Source of the DNA: Chromera velia
Taxonomy: Eukaryota; Sar; Chromeraceae
Reading direction: 5' to 3'
Assembly (NCBI GenBank): GCA_018398765.1
Contig: JAHBMJ010000034.1
Span: 1 to 57,500 of the forward strand
Length of the DNA: 57,500 nucleotides
Below the pieces are notes generated by a model that made no database searches, was not told where the DNA came from, and worked only from the letters and a program-made list of their open reading frames with translations. The translations under genes and the position numbers were made by a program. Positions 22,210 to 32,132 of this stretch are shown one piece after another (position 1 is the first letter of the stretch; each line of letters starts with the position of its first letter).

Positions 22210-22436
22210 GTGAGGAAGTGATCAGTTTCCGAGTGGCTATCCGATTTATGATCTGATTGATTCGATTGAGCAGAGTCAGGGAGAGGCACCACGTTCTCAT
22301 ACCGCAAGCGAGCAAATTTTGACTCATTCACTCGTTTTGTTTTTCTTCCCTGTTTGTGGCCTGTTTGTCACCTCCTTCTCACAGCGCGGCTGTCCAATCT
22401 GATTCTTGACCTCTCGACCGAAAAACATCCTTGCAG

Positions 22437-22691
22437 AAAAGGCTTTCGGTATCGGTTTTCGGGTCCGACTCGCTGCCTCGCCAATGGCGGGAAAAAGGCA
22501 GGCCGTCAAAGCTGGAAGAGAAGAGAGCAGCGAAAAGGATTCTGAGGAACCAGTCGGTAGAAGGACACGGATTTTCGGAAGACCAGGGCGAGAAGGAGAG
22601 CAGGGAGCAAGACAGGACAGAGCGACAGATTCTCGATCGCCAAAACGAAAAATCGGAGGGAGACGGCAGCAACCTCAGCGGGCATGAGCCG
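22437..22691 (+). CDS. Probable second exon: charged linker
   Basis: Phase-0 exon of 85 codons between a consensus acceptor (TTGCAG ending at 22436) and a GTCAGT donor at 22692, both matching the splice signals of the ABCC gene nearby. It encodes a Lys/Glu/Arg/Ser-rich, probably disordered segment without a domain. Phases agree with the preceding exon. It is judged by splice signals and frame only. Confidence 0.45.
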
Positions 22692-22952
22692 GTCAGTGGA
22701 GCATTTGAAGAGCATCGAGTCACTTGCTTGGCAAGATTGGATGGACTTCTCAGCCTAGCCGCACATGGTTAACCCGCCACGCATCTTCTGCTCAGTTCAT
22801 TTTGATGTTCGATTCCTTCCTGTCTTTTCATGCTCCAGATGCTCCTCATTATTCTCCTTGACTATCCAGATCTTCGCTGATCGCCGCAACTTCTTTGAGG
22901 AACTTCTTCTTCACCCTTCATTTATGTTGACCATGCGCATATCTTGCTGCAG

Positions 22953-23518
22953 GGGCCCGATCCTGCGGCTCCAAGTGGCAGGTATCGTGACTTTCCAGCT
23001 TTTGGCCAACTCGACGTACATCTGGTCAGCAGTCACCGTAAAAGCACGTGATGCAAAGACAGGGAAGGGCTCAATTGAGTGCACACTTAAGTGTTTGGCT
23101 TGCGTGTTTTGGGATGTGTGTATGGGTGGAACAGCTGCAGACAATACACTCTTTGCTCCAGAGCTACAAAATTAGCTTGAATTCAAAGCCGTCCTCCACG
23201 CAAAGCTTTTCATGTCCTCTTTGTATTCTTCTGCATGTCTGCAGCCTCAAAGTACGTCCTCAGGAGCACCGGGGAGAGGTCAGTAAGAGAGTGCTCGAAT
23301 GCCACTTGCTCACTCACTCAGAACCCTGTAGTGATGAGGTTGGAGAGTGCAGTGCTCTTGCGATACCAGCAAAGACAGATCTTCTTTATTGTGTGAGCAG
23401 GATATTTTGTGCATCCTCACATGAGCATCTCAATGTTTTGTCTTGCACGTGAAAGTCATGCAGTGACAGGGTGAATTCGGTTGAGAGTTTGAGACCGTCA
23501 GGCCACACGTGTGTCCTG

Positions 23519-23558
<40 letters not shown>

Positions 23559-23882
23559 CATGTGTGTGTGTGCATGTGTGTGTGTGTGTGTGTGTGTGTT
23601 TATCTCTTTGACTGGCTCCATTCTTCCTCTTCTCTTTTCTCTTTCTTTTTCTTCTCGTCCTCCTTTCTCTTCTTCTTCTTACCTCGAGTCTTCGCATTGG
23701 GAAGGTGTTTTTCCTGCACGTGCAATGGGCCTTTTTTCTCTTTTTTCTTTTCATCGTCTCTTTTGCTGCCGTCTATCCTGCTGTCGTGTGCCCGCAGGAA
23801 TCTGTGAGGAGTCGAAAGGTTTTGCGAACGAGAACGAATGCGTATTTGCTGCGCTACGTGATGATTTGGGCCGATGCGGAGA
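22953..23882 (+). CDS. Probable small linker exons
   Basis: Three short segments fit the local splice rules. 22953-23024 (24 codons, CTGCAG acceptor, GTCAGC donor) and 23245-23278 (34 nt, CTGCAG acceptor, GTCAGT donor) precede 23798 to about 23882 (CCCGCAG acceptor, GAG/GTGCCT donor). The last two join in frame (phase 1) to give a segment reading GICEESKGFANENECVFAALRDD. Between them an intron contains (TC)n and (TG)n microsatellites at 23520-23600. Function is not recognisable, and other exon choices are possible. Confidence 0.3.
23520..23600. repeat. (TC)n(TG)n microsatellite in a probable intron
   Basis: A TC run of about 28 bp is followed by TG/TGCATG repeats. The same composite recurs at 28473-28532 in the intron before the coiled-coil exon. 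Similar CA/GC/GA runs occur at 43352-43382 and 46506-46570 in ABCC introns. Confidence 0.85.
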
Positions 23883-24021
23883 GGTGCCTTTCTCTGATCA
23901 CAATTGGCACTTTGTGGAGAAAAGAGGGAGGGAGGACAATCCAGTAGAGACTTTTGAGGGGGTGGAAACCTACAGTCACATTTGAAAGTCCTTGAGCTGC
24001 GGTTGCTGGACCTCTTGGCAG

Positions 24022-24972
24022 AAGATTGAGGAAGCACACATGTGGGCGTTGAAGTATCACGACGTCAGGGACCCCCAGGCTCAGTCTCCAGGTCAGAGAG
24101 CCTTTGACCCTTTCGAGTGGATTTTCAACTTACGTGTAAAAGTTTTTGTCGTCTTCTCTGTCGTTCCACCGAAGTGTGCAGAGAATCCTGTCAAATTGGA
24201 GGTACTTAAAGTGCCTTCTGAACTTTGGACAGAAGAGTCGGCGTATGAAGAGCAGAACCACCCGCAGTCATCAAATTACAATGTAGAGGTGAGACGCTGG
24301 ACTTCTCAAACAACCAAAATGCTGTTGAGCGCCTGCCTTTGCTACTCAAAAAAAGTCCGGCCGGAAATGAGACAGAGGCACGGTCTGTCTTGTTTTTTCT
24401 GCATGGATCTCCGTCTCCCCCCTAGCAAGAAAAACGCCAAAACAGCATTCACCGTCTCCATCCGAGAGAGCGAAGGATCCACCTCCCCATCCAAGAGGCC
24501 TCACTCTCAGAGCCCCAATCAAGCACAGACAGGGAGCCTGAGTGGCATGAGTCAGCAACCATCAGGAGGCATTTCAGGAGGACAGTCGCTGTCCAGCTCC
24601 GCAGCCGGAGTGCACAGAGCTGACCACCATGTCAGTTCGAGCCTAGCGGGAGAAGAGGGAGAGAGTGCTGACTCTGTTGGTGACGGGCCATCGTCTCACA
24701 CTGAGGCAACGTCACTTGATCGACAGGACGGGAGGTGGGCAGAGGGGCCACGCACGAAGAAGGACTCTGACACAGTGTTCGGGGTACAGTCAGCAGTCAG
24801 CGAAAGAAAGGGAAATACGGCCACGGGGGAAGAGTCTAGCTCTAGCTCAGCCGAGCCCGATGTTGCTCAGCAGTGTTCCAAAGCCCCTTGCGAGGTGCAA
24901 TCTTTACTTTCAGGAACACTGCCCGACAGTGGAGACGTCGAGCCTGTTCGGCTCTGCGACCTTAATTGCTGA
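24022..24972 (+). CDS. Ser/Gln/Gly-rich linker region of the DAC-like gene
   Basis: A GGCAG acceptor at 24021 opens a frame starting KIEEAHMWALKYHD, a helical TPR-like string. A GTGAGA donor lies at 24292. A later part of the same frame (24427-24969) is a long polar, Ser/Gly/Gln-rich segment (for example GGISGGQSLSSSAAG) typical of disordered linkers. The order and borders of exons here are not settled. No catalytic motif is seen. Confidence 0.35.
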   Translation, partial: KIEEAHMWALKYHDVRDPQAQSPGQRAFDPFEWIFNLRVKVFVVFSVVPPKCAENPVKLEVLKVPSELWTEESAYEEQNHPQSSNYNVEVRRWTSQTTKMLLSACLCYSKKVRPEMRQRHGLSCFFCMDLRLPPSKKNAKTAFTVSIRESEGSTSPSKRPHSQSPNQAQTGSLSGMSQQPSGGISGGQSLSSSAAGVHRADHHVSSSLAGEEGESADSVGDGPSSHTEATSLDRQDGRWAEGPRTKKDSDTVFGVQSAVSERKGNTATGEESSSSSAEPDVAQQCSKAPCEVQSLLSGTLPDSGDVEPVRLCDLNC

Positions 24973-25019
24973 AATGATGGACCTTGGCCTCCGTGCTATT
25001 CAGGTAGACGGAGTACGTA

Positions 25020-25420
25020 GCGAGCCCATACAGAGAGAGCGAAACGATATACAAATTTGGGACCACCCTTGCAAGCGACTCTGGTGATGAGAATCAGCAG
25101 GATTGGCAGCGGATCTTTCAACGCATTCCTGCCGTATCACTTCTTGAAGATCCTGATATTGCGCACAGCAACCTGACGCAGGCAACTTTCGAGGATGTGA
25201 AACGATTTCTGCACCGCATTTTTGCTGAGCTGAAGGAATGTGCAGACCATCTAGACCTCGACCCAGACACAGAACAGGAAGGAGATCTGAGAGAAGAAGA
25301 GAGAAGCGACCATCAGTTCCCCGTCTTTTGCAAGTTGCAGTCGACAGATGGTCCCGACTTTGAAAGGGAAGACATCCTAAAAGCGCTAAGAGAGCTGCAT
25401 CTTTGGAAGGAGGAAAAGGT
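25020..25420 (+). CDS. Helical acidic module of the DAC-like gene
   Basis: An open frame reads DENQQDWQRIFQRIPAVSLL, then DVKRFLHRIFAELKECADHL, and after an acidic stretch FEREDILKALRELHLWKEEK. The start resembles the later module at 26457 (SEEDWQQFIDRYPAAALVFE), which suggests each DAC-like unit is preceded by a related helical module. The 5' border is uncertain (a stop lies close upstream in the same frame). A family could not be named. Confidence 0.4.
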
Positions 25421-26456
25421 TTTGGAGGGCACTTCAGGGGACAGGGGGGTGCAGGGGTGGCTTCATGAGGGGGTGATCCAATGTTCTCAAAGGAAAGAGG
25501 ATTCCCAAATCGGCTTCCACGCGGGCTTCTTTCATCTCAGCACGAATACTCTGCAGCGTCAGATGATTTCGAACTTTCCTTGTGCGCTCTTCTGGTTTGT
25601 TGTCGAAGGACCGGGGGGGGAACGGAGGGAGACGAAGGGGGGCAGGTGGCAGTCGAGGAGTTGGGGGGGGAAACCGGGAAGACATTTATGGTGGAAGAGT
25701 CCTTGGAAACAGTGACGGAGAAGGGGGGCAGGTTGAGAGCGCGGAGGGAAGAGGAGGAGAGATGTTGGCTAACTTGGCTTCCTACAGCCCTTCGCCAGGG
25801 CCTGTCTCTGTTGGGATAGTAACTGAGACAGCAACGAGAGAAACAAAAGAGAGAGGTCAGCACGCCAAACTTGCTCCATTCCGTTTCTGTGTGCAATTGT
25901 GCCAAGCGCTGCGAGAGGCTTCCTTTTCTGTTGTTTCGCTGCCATAATGGACGAAATTGTCACCACTGTTTTCAGCTGCCAAACATTTCAAAGGGACGCA
26001 AGGGAGGGGAATGCTCAGCATGACTTTGAGGGGTGGAAGTTTGGGGAAGGCGGAGGAGGGGTTTCATGAGAATGAACGAGAGGACGCACGAGCGGATCAG
26101 GAAGAAGGGGGTGCAGAGGGAAGGGTGGAGATGCAAATTGGGGAGGAGACGCGGAGCAAACACGGAAAAGGGCACGAGAAGGGAAAAAGCGTAGAAGAGA
26201 GAAAAAGAAGCCTTGTTAGTCTCACTTCCCCTGAGAGTTCTTGCTTTTGGGTAGACAGCGGCGGCAAAAACAAATCAAACGACTCAACAACATCAGTGTT
26301 TGATGTCTGTTTTAGTCCCTTTCAAGGTGGCAATGTAGGAAGATCAGCCTGTTGATTCTTCTTCTTGCTCCTGCTGCCCAAAAATCCTTTCATGTGTCTA
26401 TCGGTCGACCAAAAGTGTCTGAAACATACAGAATCTTTTGTTTGATGTATTTGCAG
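25421..26456. other. Mostly intronic or linker sequence within the DAC-like locus
   Basis: G-rich sequence with frames that change register. A polar frame from about 25975 to 26330 (acidic and Lys-rich) could be a linker exon behind a TTTTCAG acceptor. Nothing can be called with confidence. Confidence 0.35.
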
Positions 26457-26902
26457 ACACACAGGATAACGAGGACAACTTGATGAGCGAAGAAGATTGG
26501 CAGCAATTCATTGATCGCTATCCCGCTGCTGCTCTCGTATTTGAAGCAGACAGAGCATGGAAGAGAAGGCAGGCTCTGAAAAGGCAACTCGGAGTGAGAG
26601 AGCAAAAGACGAAGCTGAGGGAACCAGACACCACCAAAACCTCAAAGAAAGGAGGTCCTGAGTTCTCTCTTCCGCTCTCATCCCCTCAAAAAACACCCCA
26701 TGTGCTTCAGGGTGCAGAACTGAGAGAAGAGGACACGCGCGACTGTGACAAGGATTGCAAATCTGGTCTTGAGAGCTCCTGCAAAAGTGCTGCCCTCGGC
26801 AGATTAACAACGGCGGGGTCTGACCTTTCCTCACGATCCTGCAATAGCCTCTCAGTGTCCCCCAGACTCATCAATGAAGCCGTGTCTGCAGTAGGCTCCA
26901 GA
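26457..26902 (+). CDS. Probable exon: helical module plus polar linker before DAC-like domain 2
   Basis: Begins after a TTTGCAG acceptor (26451-26456) with TQDNEDNLMSEEDWQQFIDR, then a basic helix (AWKRRQALKRQ) and a Ser-rich polar tail. The frame meets TAA at 26903-26905, yet the very same frame then continues into DAC-like domain 2. A splice that removes the TAA (for example an AG at 26905-26906) or a real disruption are both possible. Confidence 0.4.
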
Positions 26903-26905
26903 TAA

Positions 26906-27429
26906 GAACGGCTGCTCCCCCTTTTGGAAGAAATCCCGCCCCAATGGCGTGCAACCGCCATTGAAGCCGTCTTCCTTGCGGAGGTATATTCAAGGGCGGG
27001 CATCAAAGGGCGTCAAGCAGGGACTTCTCTAGTTGTTTGCGATGCCGACGCTCTGCTCGCCAAGAGCAGATCCGAGAAGGATCAGAGCACAGAGCACAGA
27101 ATCACGCCTTATGGGTCAGTTCGAGAGGAGGGCATCATCAGACATCCGGCAAACATCAAGACAAAGCAAGGCATTGACGCACTCAGGCGTTGCATGAACT
27201 CAGACGGCGTACTGGTTGTCGACGGTGCGACGGGGGAGTTTCGTGCTTTTGGATTCGTTCTGAAGCACGAGGCTCAGGGTGGGGGATTATCAATTGGACG
27301 GGGGACGGGCTCAGCAGTAGCAGAACAGGTTCCAAAAAAGTCGCAAGTCTTCGAGATTCGAGTGTCCTGTGGCGGGGAAATCCTAATTTTTGCCGGTGGG
27401 GCTGAGCCTCTGGTTTTGGAGCCCCCCAA
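26906..27429 (+). CDS. Diadenylate-cyclase-like (DisA_N-like) domain 2
   Basis: Reads LLEEIPPQWRATAIEAVFLA, then the AGTSLVVCDADALLAKS strand, ITPYGSVREEGI, DGVLVVDGATGEFRAFGFVL (DGV at 27203), a GRGTGSAVAEQ turn (about 27298) and FEIRVSCGGEILIFAGG. The order and spacing match domain 3 closely and domain 1 and bacterial DAC domains more loosely. The metal-binding DGA is DGV and the RHR motif is replaced (GTGSA), so catalysis is unlikely. A GTAAGA donor follows ...EPPK at 27430; an alternative GTGGGG donor lies at about 27400. Internally duplicated relative to domain 3. Confidence 0.6.
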
Positions 27430-27509
27430 GTAAGAGAGCGACCCCCTCCAACAGTTTGACCCCACAACAAATCCCGAAAAGGTCCTGTCTCTGCCCGAGA
27501 GCGCTGCAG

Positions 27510-28450
27510 ACGCAAGGTGGCAAGAAATAACCAGACTGTATTCCTCTCTGAGCGGCGAAGTGCGGGAGATCAGAGAACAGCCTAGCGTCTCTGAACACCG
27601 TCCGCTCTTTTCCGCCCTAGTAGGGAAAGCCCATTTAGAGATGAAGGTAGGACTTCTTGACCAAGCCTACAAGAGCTATAGAATGGCGTCCTCTCTCCTT
27701 CCAACTTCACTCACTCATCCTTCTGGAGAGTCATCTGCGCGCTCTTCAGTGTTGGGTCAGACTCGTCTTTCGTCAAAATTTTGTGTTTCTCTGGAAGAGC
27801 TCTCGGTCTTTTTCCAGCTTCAGCGCGATGTGAGTAAAAAGAAGCCCGGCCACTTTTGGATTAGCGAAGCCCACAGTGGGATTCGCCTTCTGTTGGAGGA
27901 AATCCCAGAAGCATGGCGTGCAACTGCCTCGCGCGCGCTTGAGATTGCAGAAAAGCATGCAGACACCGGTATTGAGGACCCTGGAGGCCATGCAGGCACA
28001 TGCATTGTTGTTTGCAACGCCAATGCATTTCTTGCGAAGAGTGAAGACAACCAAGATGGGTCGAATCCAGAAGACATCATGACTCCTTTTGGAGGTGTGA
28101 AGGAACAAAACATTCGCAGACCCCCGAAAAGTATTTACACCACCGAGGGCGGCAGCAGGCTGAAAGAGCGGATGAATGATGACGGTGCGCTCATTATTGA
28201 CGGTTCGAGTGGAGAATTCTGTGCATTCGGGTTCCACTTGAAGTGCAGTGGGAGACCCTCTTCCATTGGGGGGGGACTCGGCACAGCATCCGCACAGGAA
28301 GTTGCACGCAAGGCATCTGCATTCGTCATCATGGTGTCGAAGGACGGGGCGGTGAAACTCTTCTGCGGGGAGGCAGAGCCGATTATGTGGAAAGAGGATG
28401 CGGCAACAGCGGGTGACCGAGGCTTCACCCCCGACCATCTGTTGGAGAGG
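27510..28450 (+). CDS. TPR-like segment and diadenylate-cyclase-like (DisA_N-like) domain 3
   Basis: Opens behind a CTGCAG acceptor (27509; another AAG acceptor at 27516 is possible) with ARWQEITRLYSSLSG, then a TPR-like helix pair (ALVGKAHLEM, LLDQAYKSYRMASSLLP). The DAC-like domain follows. It reads LLLEEIPEAWRATASRALEI, GTCIVVCNANAFLAKS, IMTPFGGVKEQNI, DGALIIDGSSGEFCAFGFHL (DGA at 28181-28189), GGGLGTASAQEVARKAS and FVIMVSKDGAVKLFCG. The INPF-G and DGA motifs fit bacterial DAC-like families; the RHR position reads ASA. It ends in phase 0 at a GTCCGT donor (28451), which joins in frame to the coiled coil at 28788. Confidence 0.65.
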
Positions 28451-28472
28451 GTCCGTCCTTGTTTTCACATTT

Positions 28473-28474
28473 GA

Positions 28475-28532
<58 letters not shown>
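28473..28532. repeat. (TC)n(TG)n microsatellite in an intron
   Basis: A pure TC run of about 28 bp followed by a TG run of about 30 bp, inside the intron that joins DAC-like domain 3 to the coiled coil. Confidence 0.85.
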
Positions 28533-28533
<1 letters not shown>

Positions 28534-28787
28534 ATTCGTGTGCATTCGTGCGTGCAATCGGATCAGTGGATGCTGCGGGGGAAGCGACAGAACATATTGA
28601 GAGAGCGTGCAGCCTCACCCATTTGCACGCAGCAGCTGCGTTCCTGATGCTGCGGTGTGTAGGCCATGCCTGATTGTGGGGAGGCTGGTATGGGCTGGTT
28701 ATCAAGCTACACCACAGTGAAGAAAGTCTGGCGGTGCTTATTCAGTAATAGTATCATTAATGAAGTATCCACTTGTATCTTGTGCAG

Positions 28788-30449
28788 CTGATTGCGCAGC
28801 TTCGGCGTACTGCAGCTTCAAGCACGGAAGAGAAGTCCGAGCGGCAGGAAGTGACAGAAGAGAAGCGGCAGAAGCTTCAGGAAGATCTGTCCAAAGCAGA
28901 ATCGCGCCTGCGTGTGTTCAAGTTGCAGGCAAAGAAAGCAGAGGTCGAATTGGATAAGTACCACGAGTGGAAGAAGCAATTTGCACTTAGAGGTGATAAA
29001 CTGCCGAACAAAATCCAGGCTGACGTGCTTCATCCGCTCCTTGTCCAAAATATCAAAGAAGAAGTCGAGAAGGCAGAGAAAGAGATTGCAGATATTCTAT
29101 CCCAGGTGTCCGCCCAAGGCATCACCCTCACTCGTGATGAGCCCGCAACAGGAGAACAGAGACTGGAAGAAGCCAAAGCGCAGCGAGAAGTCAAAGAGGC
29201 GGAGAAAGAGCTGGCAGCAGAGAAAAAAGAAACGCAGAAGCAGAAGGAGATGGTGGAGACCATTTCAGAAATGCCCGTCAGATTTCAGGATCGTCTGGCC
29301 GAGATGGAGTCCCGTCTCCGAGTATTCACATTGCGGGCAAGGGGGGCAGAGGTAGACTTGGAGAAGCTTCGTGAACTGAAGAAGTGCTCTGCTTCTACAG
29401 GAGACCCATTGCCGAGCGAAAAAGAGCCTCCTGAGTACAGGGCGTTTGTCGGAAAGAGAAACTTTGAGGAAGCAGCTGAGAGTGTCGAAAAAGATATTGC
29501 AGACTTTCTGTCAAAGGTCTCTGCCCAGGGCATCACCCTCATTCGTAACCGGCCCGCAACAGGAGCGCATAGAGAAGAAGAGCTGAGTGCGGATCGAGAT
29601 TTGAAAGGGAAGGAGAAAGAGTTGCACGCAGAGAAAGGAAAGAAACAGACGACGGCAGGGGCAACAGTAACAGAAGAGACGCGTGAAAAGCTTCAAGAAG
29701 ATTTGACTAAAGCGGAGTCGCATCTCCGAGTATGCAAGTGGAAGGCAAGGGCGGCAGAGGTGGAGTTGGAAAAGTACCGTGAGATGAAGAAACGGTTGGA
29801 ATTGACAGGTTCGTCAGTGCCAAACGAAAAACAGTGTGAAGTGGTCTACCCGCTGCTTGTCCAAAGGACAAAGGAAGAAGTCGACAAAGCCGCGAAAGAG
29901 GCCGCCAAGATCTTTCCCAAAGCTCTTGCCCAAGGCATACAGCTCACTTTCAACAGACCTGCAGCAGAAGCAGACAATGAAGAAGAAGTCAAAGCATATG
30001 AAAAGCTGAAAGAAAAGGAGAAAGAGTTAGAAGCAACGAAGAAGCAAAACCAGGAGCTTGAGGAGATGCTCCGATTCATCTCCAGTGCACAAAAAACCCT
30101 CCAAGCCACCTGCACGAAAGCCCAATCCGAGCTCAGAATTGCCAAACTCCGACAGGAAACGGCAGAGTTGGAGCTCCGAAATTTCGAAGAAGTGAAGGGA
30201 GGTCAACCGGAGGGCAAGTCGGAAGCCGAACATCAGCGTTTGAGAGACGTTGTGAAATTGGCATTGCAACAGGCTGAGGAGAAAGAGGCTGCATTCCATG
30301 AGGCAGTCCAAAGTGCTGTGAGCACTGGAATGGACCCAGACTTGAACTGTCCGGTAGATGGTGCACAAAAGGAAGCCGAAGAGGCAGCAGAGCGGGAATT
30401 GCACCTTTTGAAACAAGGGGGGACCTTGAAGGGGTCGGGAGTTCCCTGA
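28788..30449 (+). CDS. C-terminal coiled coil of the DAC-like gene, four diverged repeats
   Basis: After a TGTGCAG acceptor the frame is open for 553 codons to a TGA. It is rich in Glu, Lys, Ala, Gln and Leu with heptad character. A unit of about 140-150 residues recurs. Markers are KLQEDLSKAESRLRVFKLQA / RLAEMESRLRVFTLRA / KLQEDLTKAESHLRVCKWKA / CTKAQSELRIAKLRQ, each followed by a (V/L)EL(D/E)K-Y/L..(M/W)KK helix. Each unit then ends near VSAQGITLTRDEPATG, VSAQGITLIRNRPATG, ALAQGIQLTFNRPAAE or VSTGMDPDLNCPVDG. The array probably oligomerises the protein or holds partners; function is unknown. The intron before it (28451-28787) contains (TC)n(TG)n. Confidence 0.75.
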   Translation: MIAQLRRTAASSTEEKSERQEVTEEKRQKLQEDLSKAESRLRVFKLQAKKAEVELDKYHEWKKQFALRGDKLPNKIQADVLHPLLVQNIKEEVEKAEKEIADILSQVSAQGITLTRDEPATGEQRLEEAKAQREVKEAEKELAAEKKETQKQKEMVETISEMPVRFQDRLAEMESRLRVFTLRARGAEVDLEKLRELKKCSASTGDPLPSEKEPPEYRAFVGKRNFEEAAESVEKDIADFLSKVSAQGITLIRNRPATGAHREEELSADRDLKGKEKELHAEKGKKQTTAGATVTEETREKLQEDLTKAESHLRVCKWKARAAEVELEKYREMKKRLELTGSSVPNEKQCEVVYPLLVQRTKEEVDKAAKEAAKIFPKALAQGIQLTFNRPAAEADNEEEVKAYEKLKEKEKELEATKKQNQELEEMLRFISSAQKTLQATCTKAQSELRIAKLRQETAELELRNFEEVKGGQPEGKSEAEHQRLRDVVKLALQQAEEKEAAFHEAVQSAVSTGMDPDLNCPVDGAQKEAEEAAERELHLLKQGGTLKGSGVP

Positions 30450-32066
30450 GAGCCTTCTTCCTGAGATTTCCTCGAAATAGAATGCCAGAGCACGTGACGC
30501 TCTGTCAGTCTCAGAAAGGAACGTGGAGGCCGGCGTTGAGAGCCCCGAAGGCCGTGCAGGCACGCGAGATCGAAGACGGTGAGGCCCAAGCGGGGAATGA
30601 TTTTTTCTTTGCAGAGCCGTGCATTTAGGGCAGTTGCAAAGCTGGATCCGGGGAGTCTCAAGCTCTAGAGCAATGTAACAGGCCAATCGAGGCCCGAGCC
30701 CTTCATTCTCACCTCAGGAATTCGGGGTTCGCGCAAGACCCAGCAGGCAAGTGAGTCCCTTCTCAGCTCTAAGCTCCACAACACAAAAATCTGGCTGGGG
30801 GCCTCTTTTCGAGAGGGCTTACAAAGAGAATCAAACGAGGTGTCCGCGGGTATGTAAGGACATCATGGAAGCAAGAGCACCAATTAAGGAAGGAGGAGAA
30901 CAGATTGCGAACAGCACCGAGCTGTGTAAGTGGTTGGAGGAAAGCGATGAATGAATTTTGGGGGTTGATGACCAGAAGGACCCTGAGATCCTCTTGGAGT
31001 TCACGCCAAAAACTCACAAAGACACTGTGATTAGCACCAGCCGGAAGGAGTCCATTTTCGCTTAATTTCCCCCCTCCGTAAATGATGAAGCTGGAGAGTT
31101 TGGAGCTTTTCAAGTCTGCTAGCGAGTCTCCAACGCTCAGATGCTTCTGCAGACGCTAGGCAAAAAGCCGCACAGTCGTGCTGATTTCGAAGCCCCCACC
31201 AATCCCCTTGAATGCCAACCCCTCGGCCTGTAAATGCCTCCGACTTTTGCTTGTTTGGCTTGGCGTGTAACATGTGAGAGAGCCGGGTGAAACTGTTTAG
31301 GAAACTGTATTACATGCAGGACATATGAGTGGTGAAGGCGGGGATACACTCAAGTGAACGAGTTCAAGTTGTTTAATAGTCATTCTAGCAGTCAGTTCAC
31401 ATCATTGACGTTGATTATAGCTAACTCAGTTGCAGTAATATTTTTTATCAGACAAAGCCATATGTCCTAATAATACAGTCCTATAATATTACTCTTATTA
31501 ACTCTTTGAAACACATACTACACACTAATATTAAATTCCAGAATATCTATTTGAATTGAATTTGAATTGAATTGAGCGGAATTGAGGCGGTTAAATCTAT
31601 ACGTACAGGTTATGCATGCTTAGCTAACTACTGTTTCCAACTAGATTTAAACTAAGATTTTTAAATCACTTAAGACTCATCTGACTCAATTTTATATTAA
31701 TTATATATTATATTTTTTATTATATCTTATCGTCATAATCAACATGATACGCCATCGCTATCGGCCTATTTAATCAGAACCTAGGCTCCTTATATAAGAA
31801 TATTATAAAAATCGAGAAGCAATGTTATAAAAGTCAACTAGGAATCCAATAGAAATTAGCGATAAATCCTTCGAACTTGAATTAAATTTCACTGCGGCAT
31901 CGAAGCGTCATAGAAATCTAATTATAGAAATGTTCTAAAAATTATAAAATTACTTAATAATTCGTTTTAGATTTAATAAATTATCTTAAATTGATTTAAC
32001 TATGACATCAACTCTAGCGTTAACTTAAATTACTTTAAAATACTAATTTAAAGCTTAATGACTTAT
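30450..32066. other. Gene-poor, AT-rich stretch
   Basis: A short frame at about 30793-30953 (LFERAYKENQTRCPRVCKDI and on) continues after a TGA in the same frame as a protein-like string to about 31062. This may be a decayed exon. From 31350 the sequence is very AT-rich with AATTGAATTGAATTGA-like repeats near 31553-31585. No gene is supported. Confidence 0.45.
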
Positions 32067-32132
32067 AATTGCCCCTAGGCGCCGCTAGGCGCCACACATA
32101 GAAAAAAAAAAGAAAAAAAAGTTGGGAAAGTG

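Noticed and set aside
23386-24037. Minus-strand Lys/Glu/Arg-rich frames
   Set aside because: They arise from C/T-rich intron sequence and microsatellites of the plus-strand gene.
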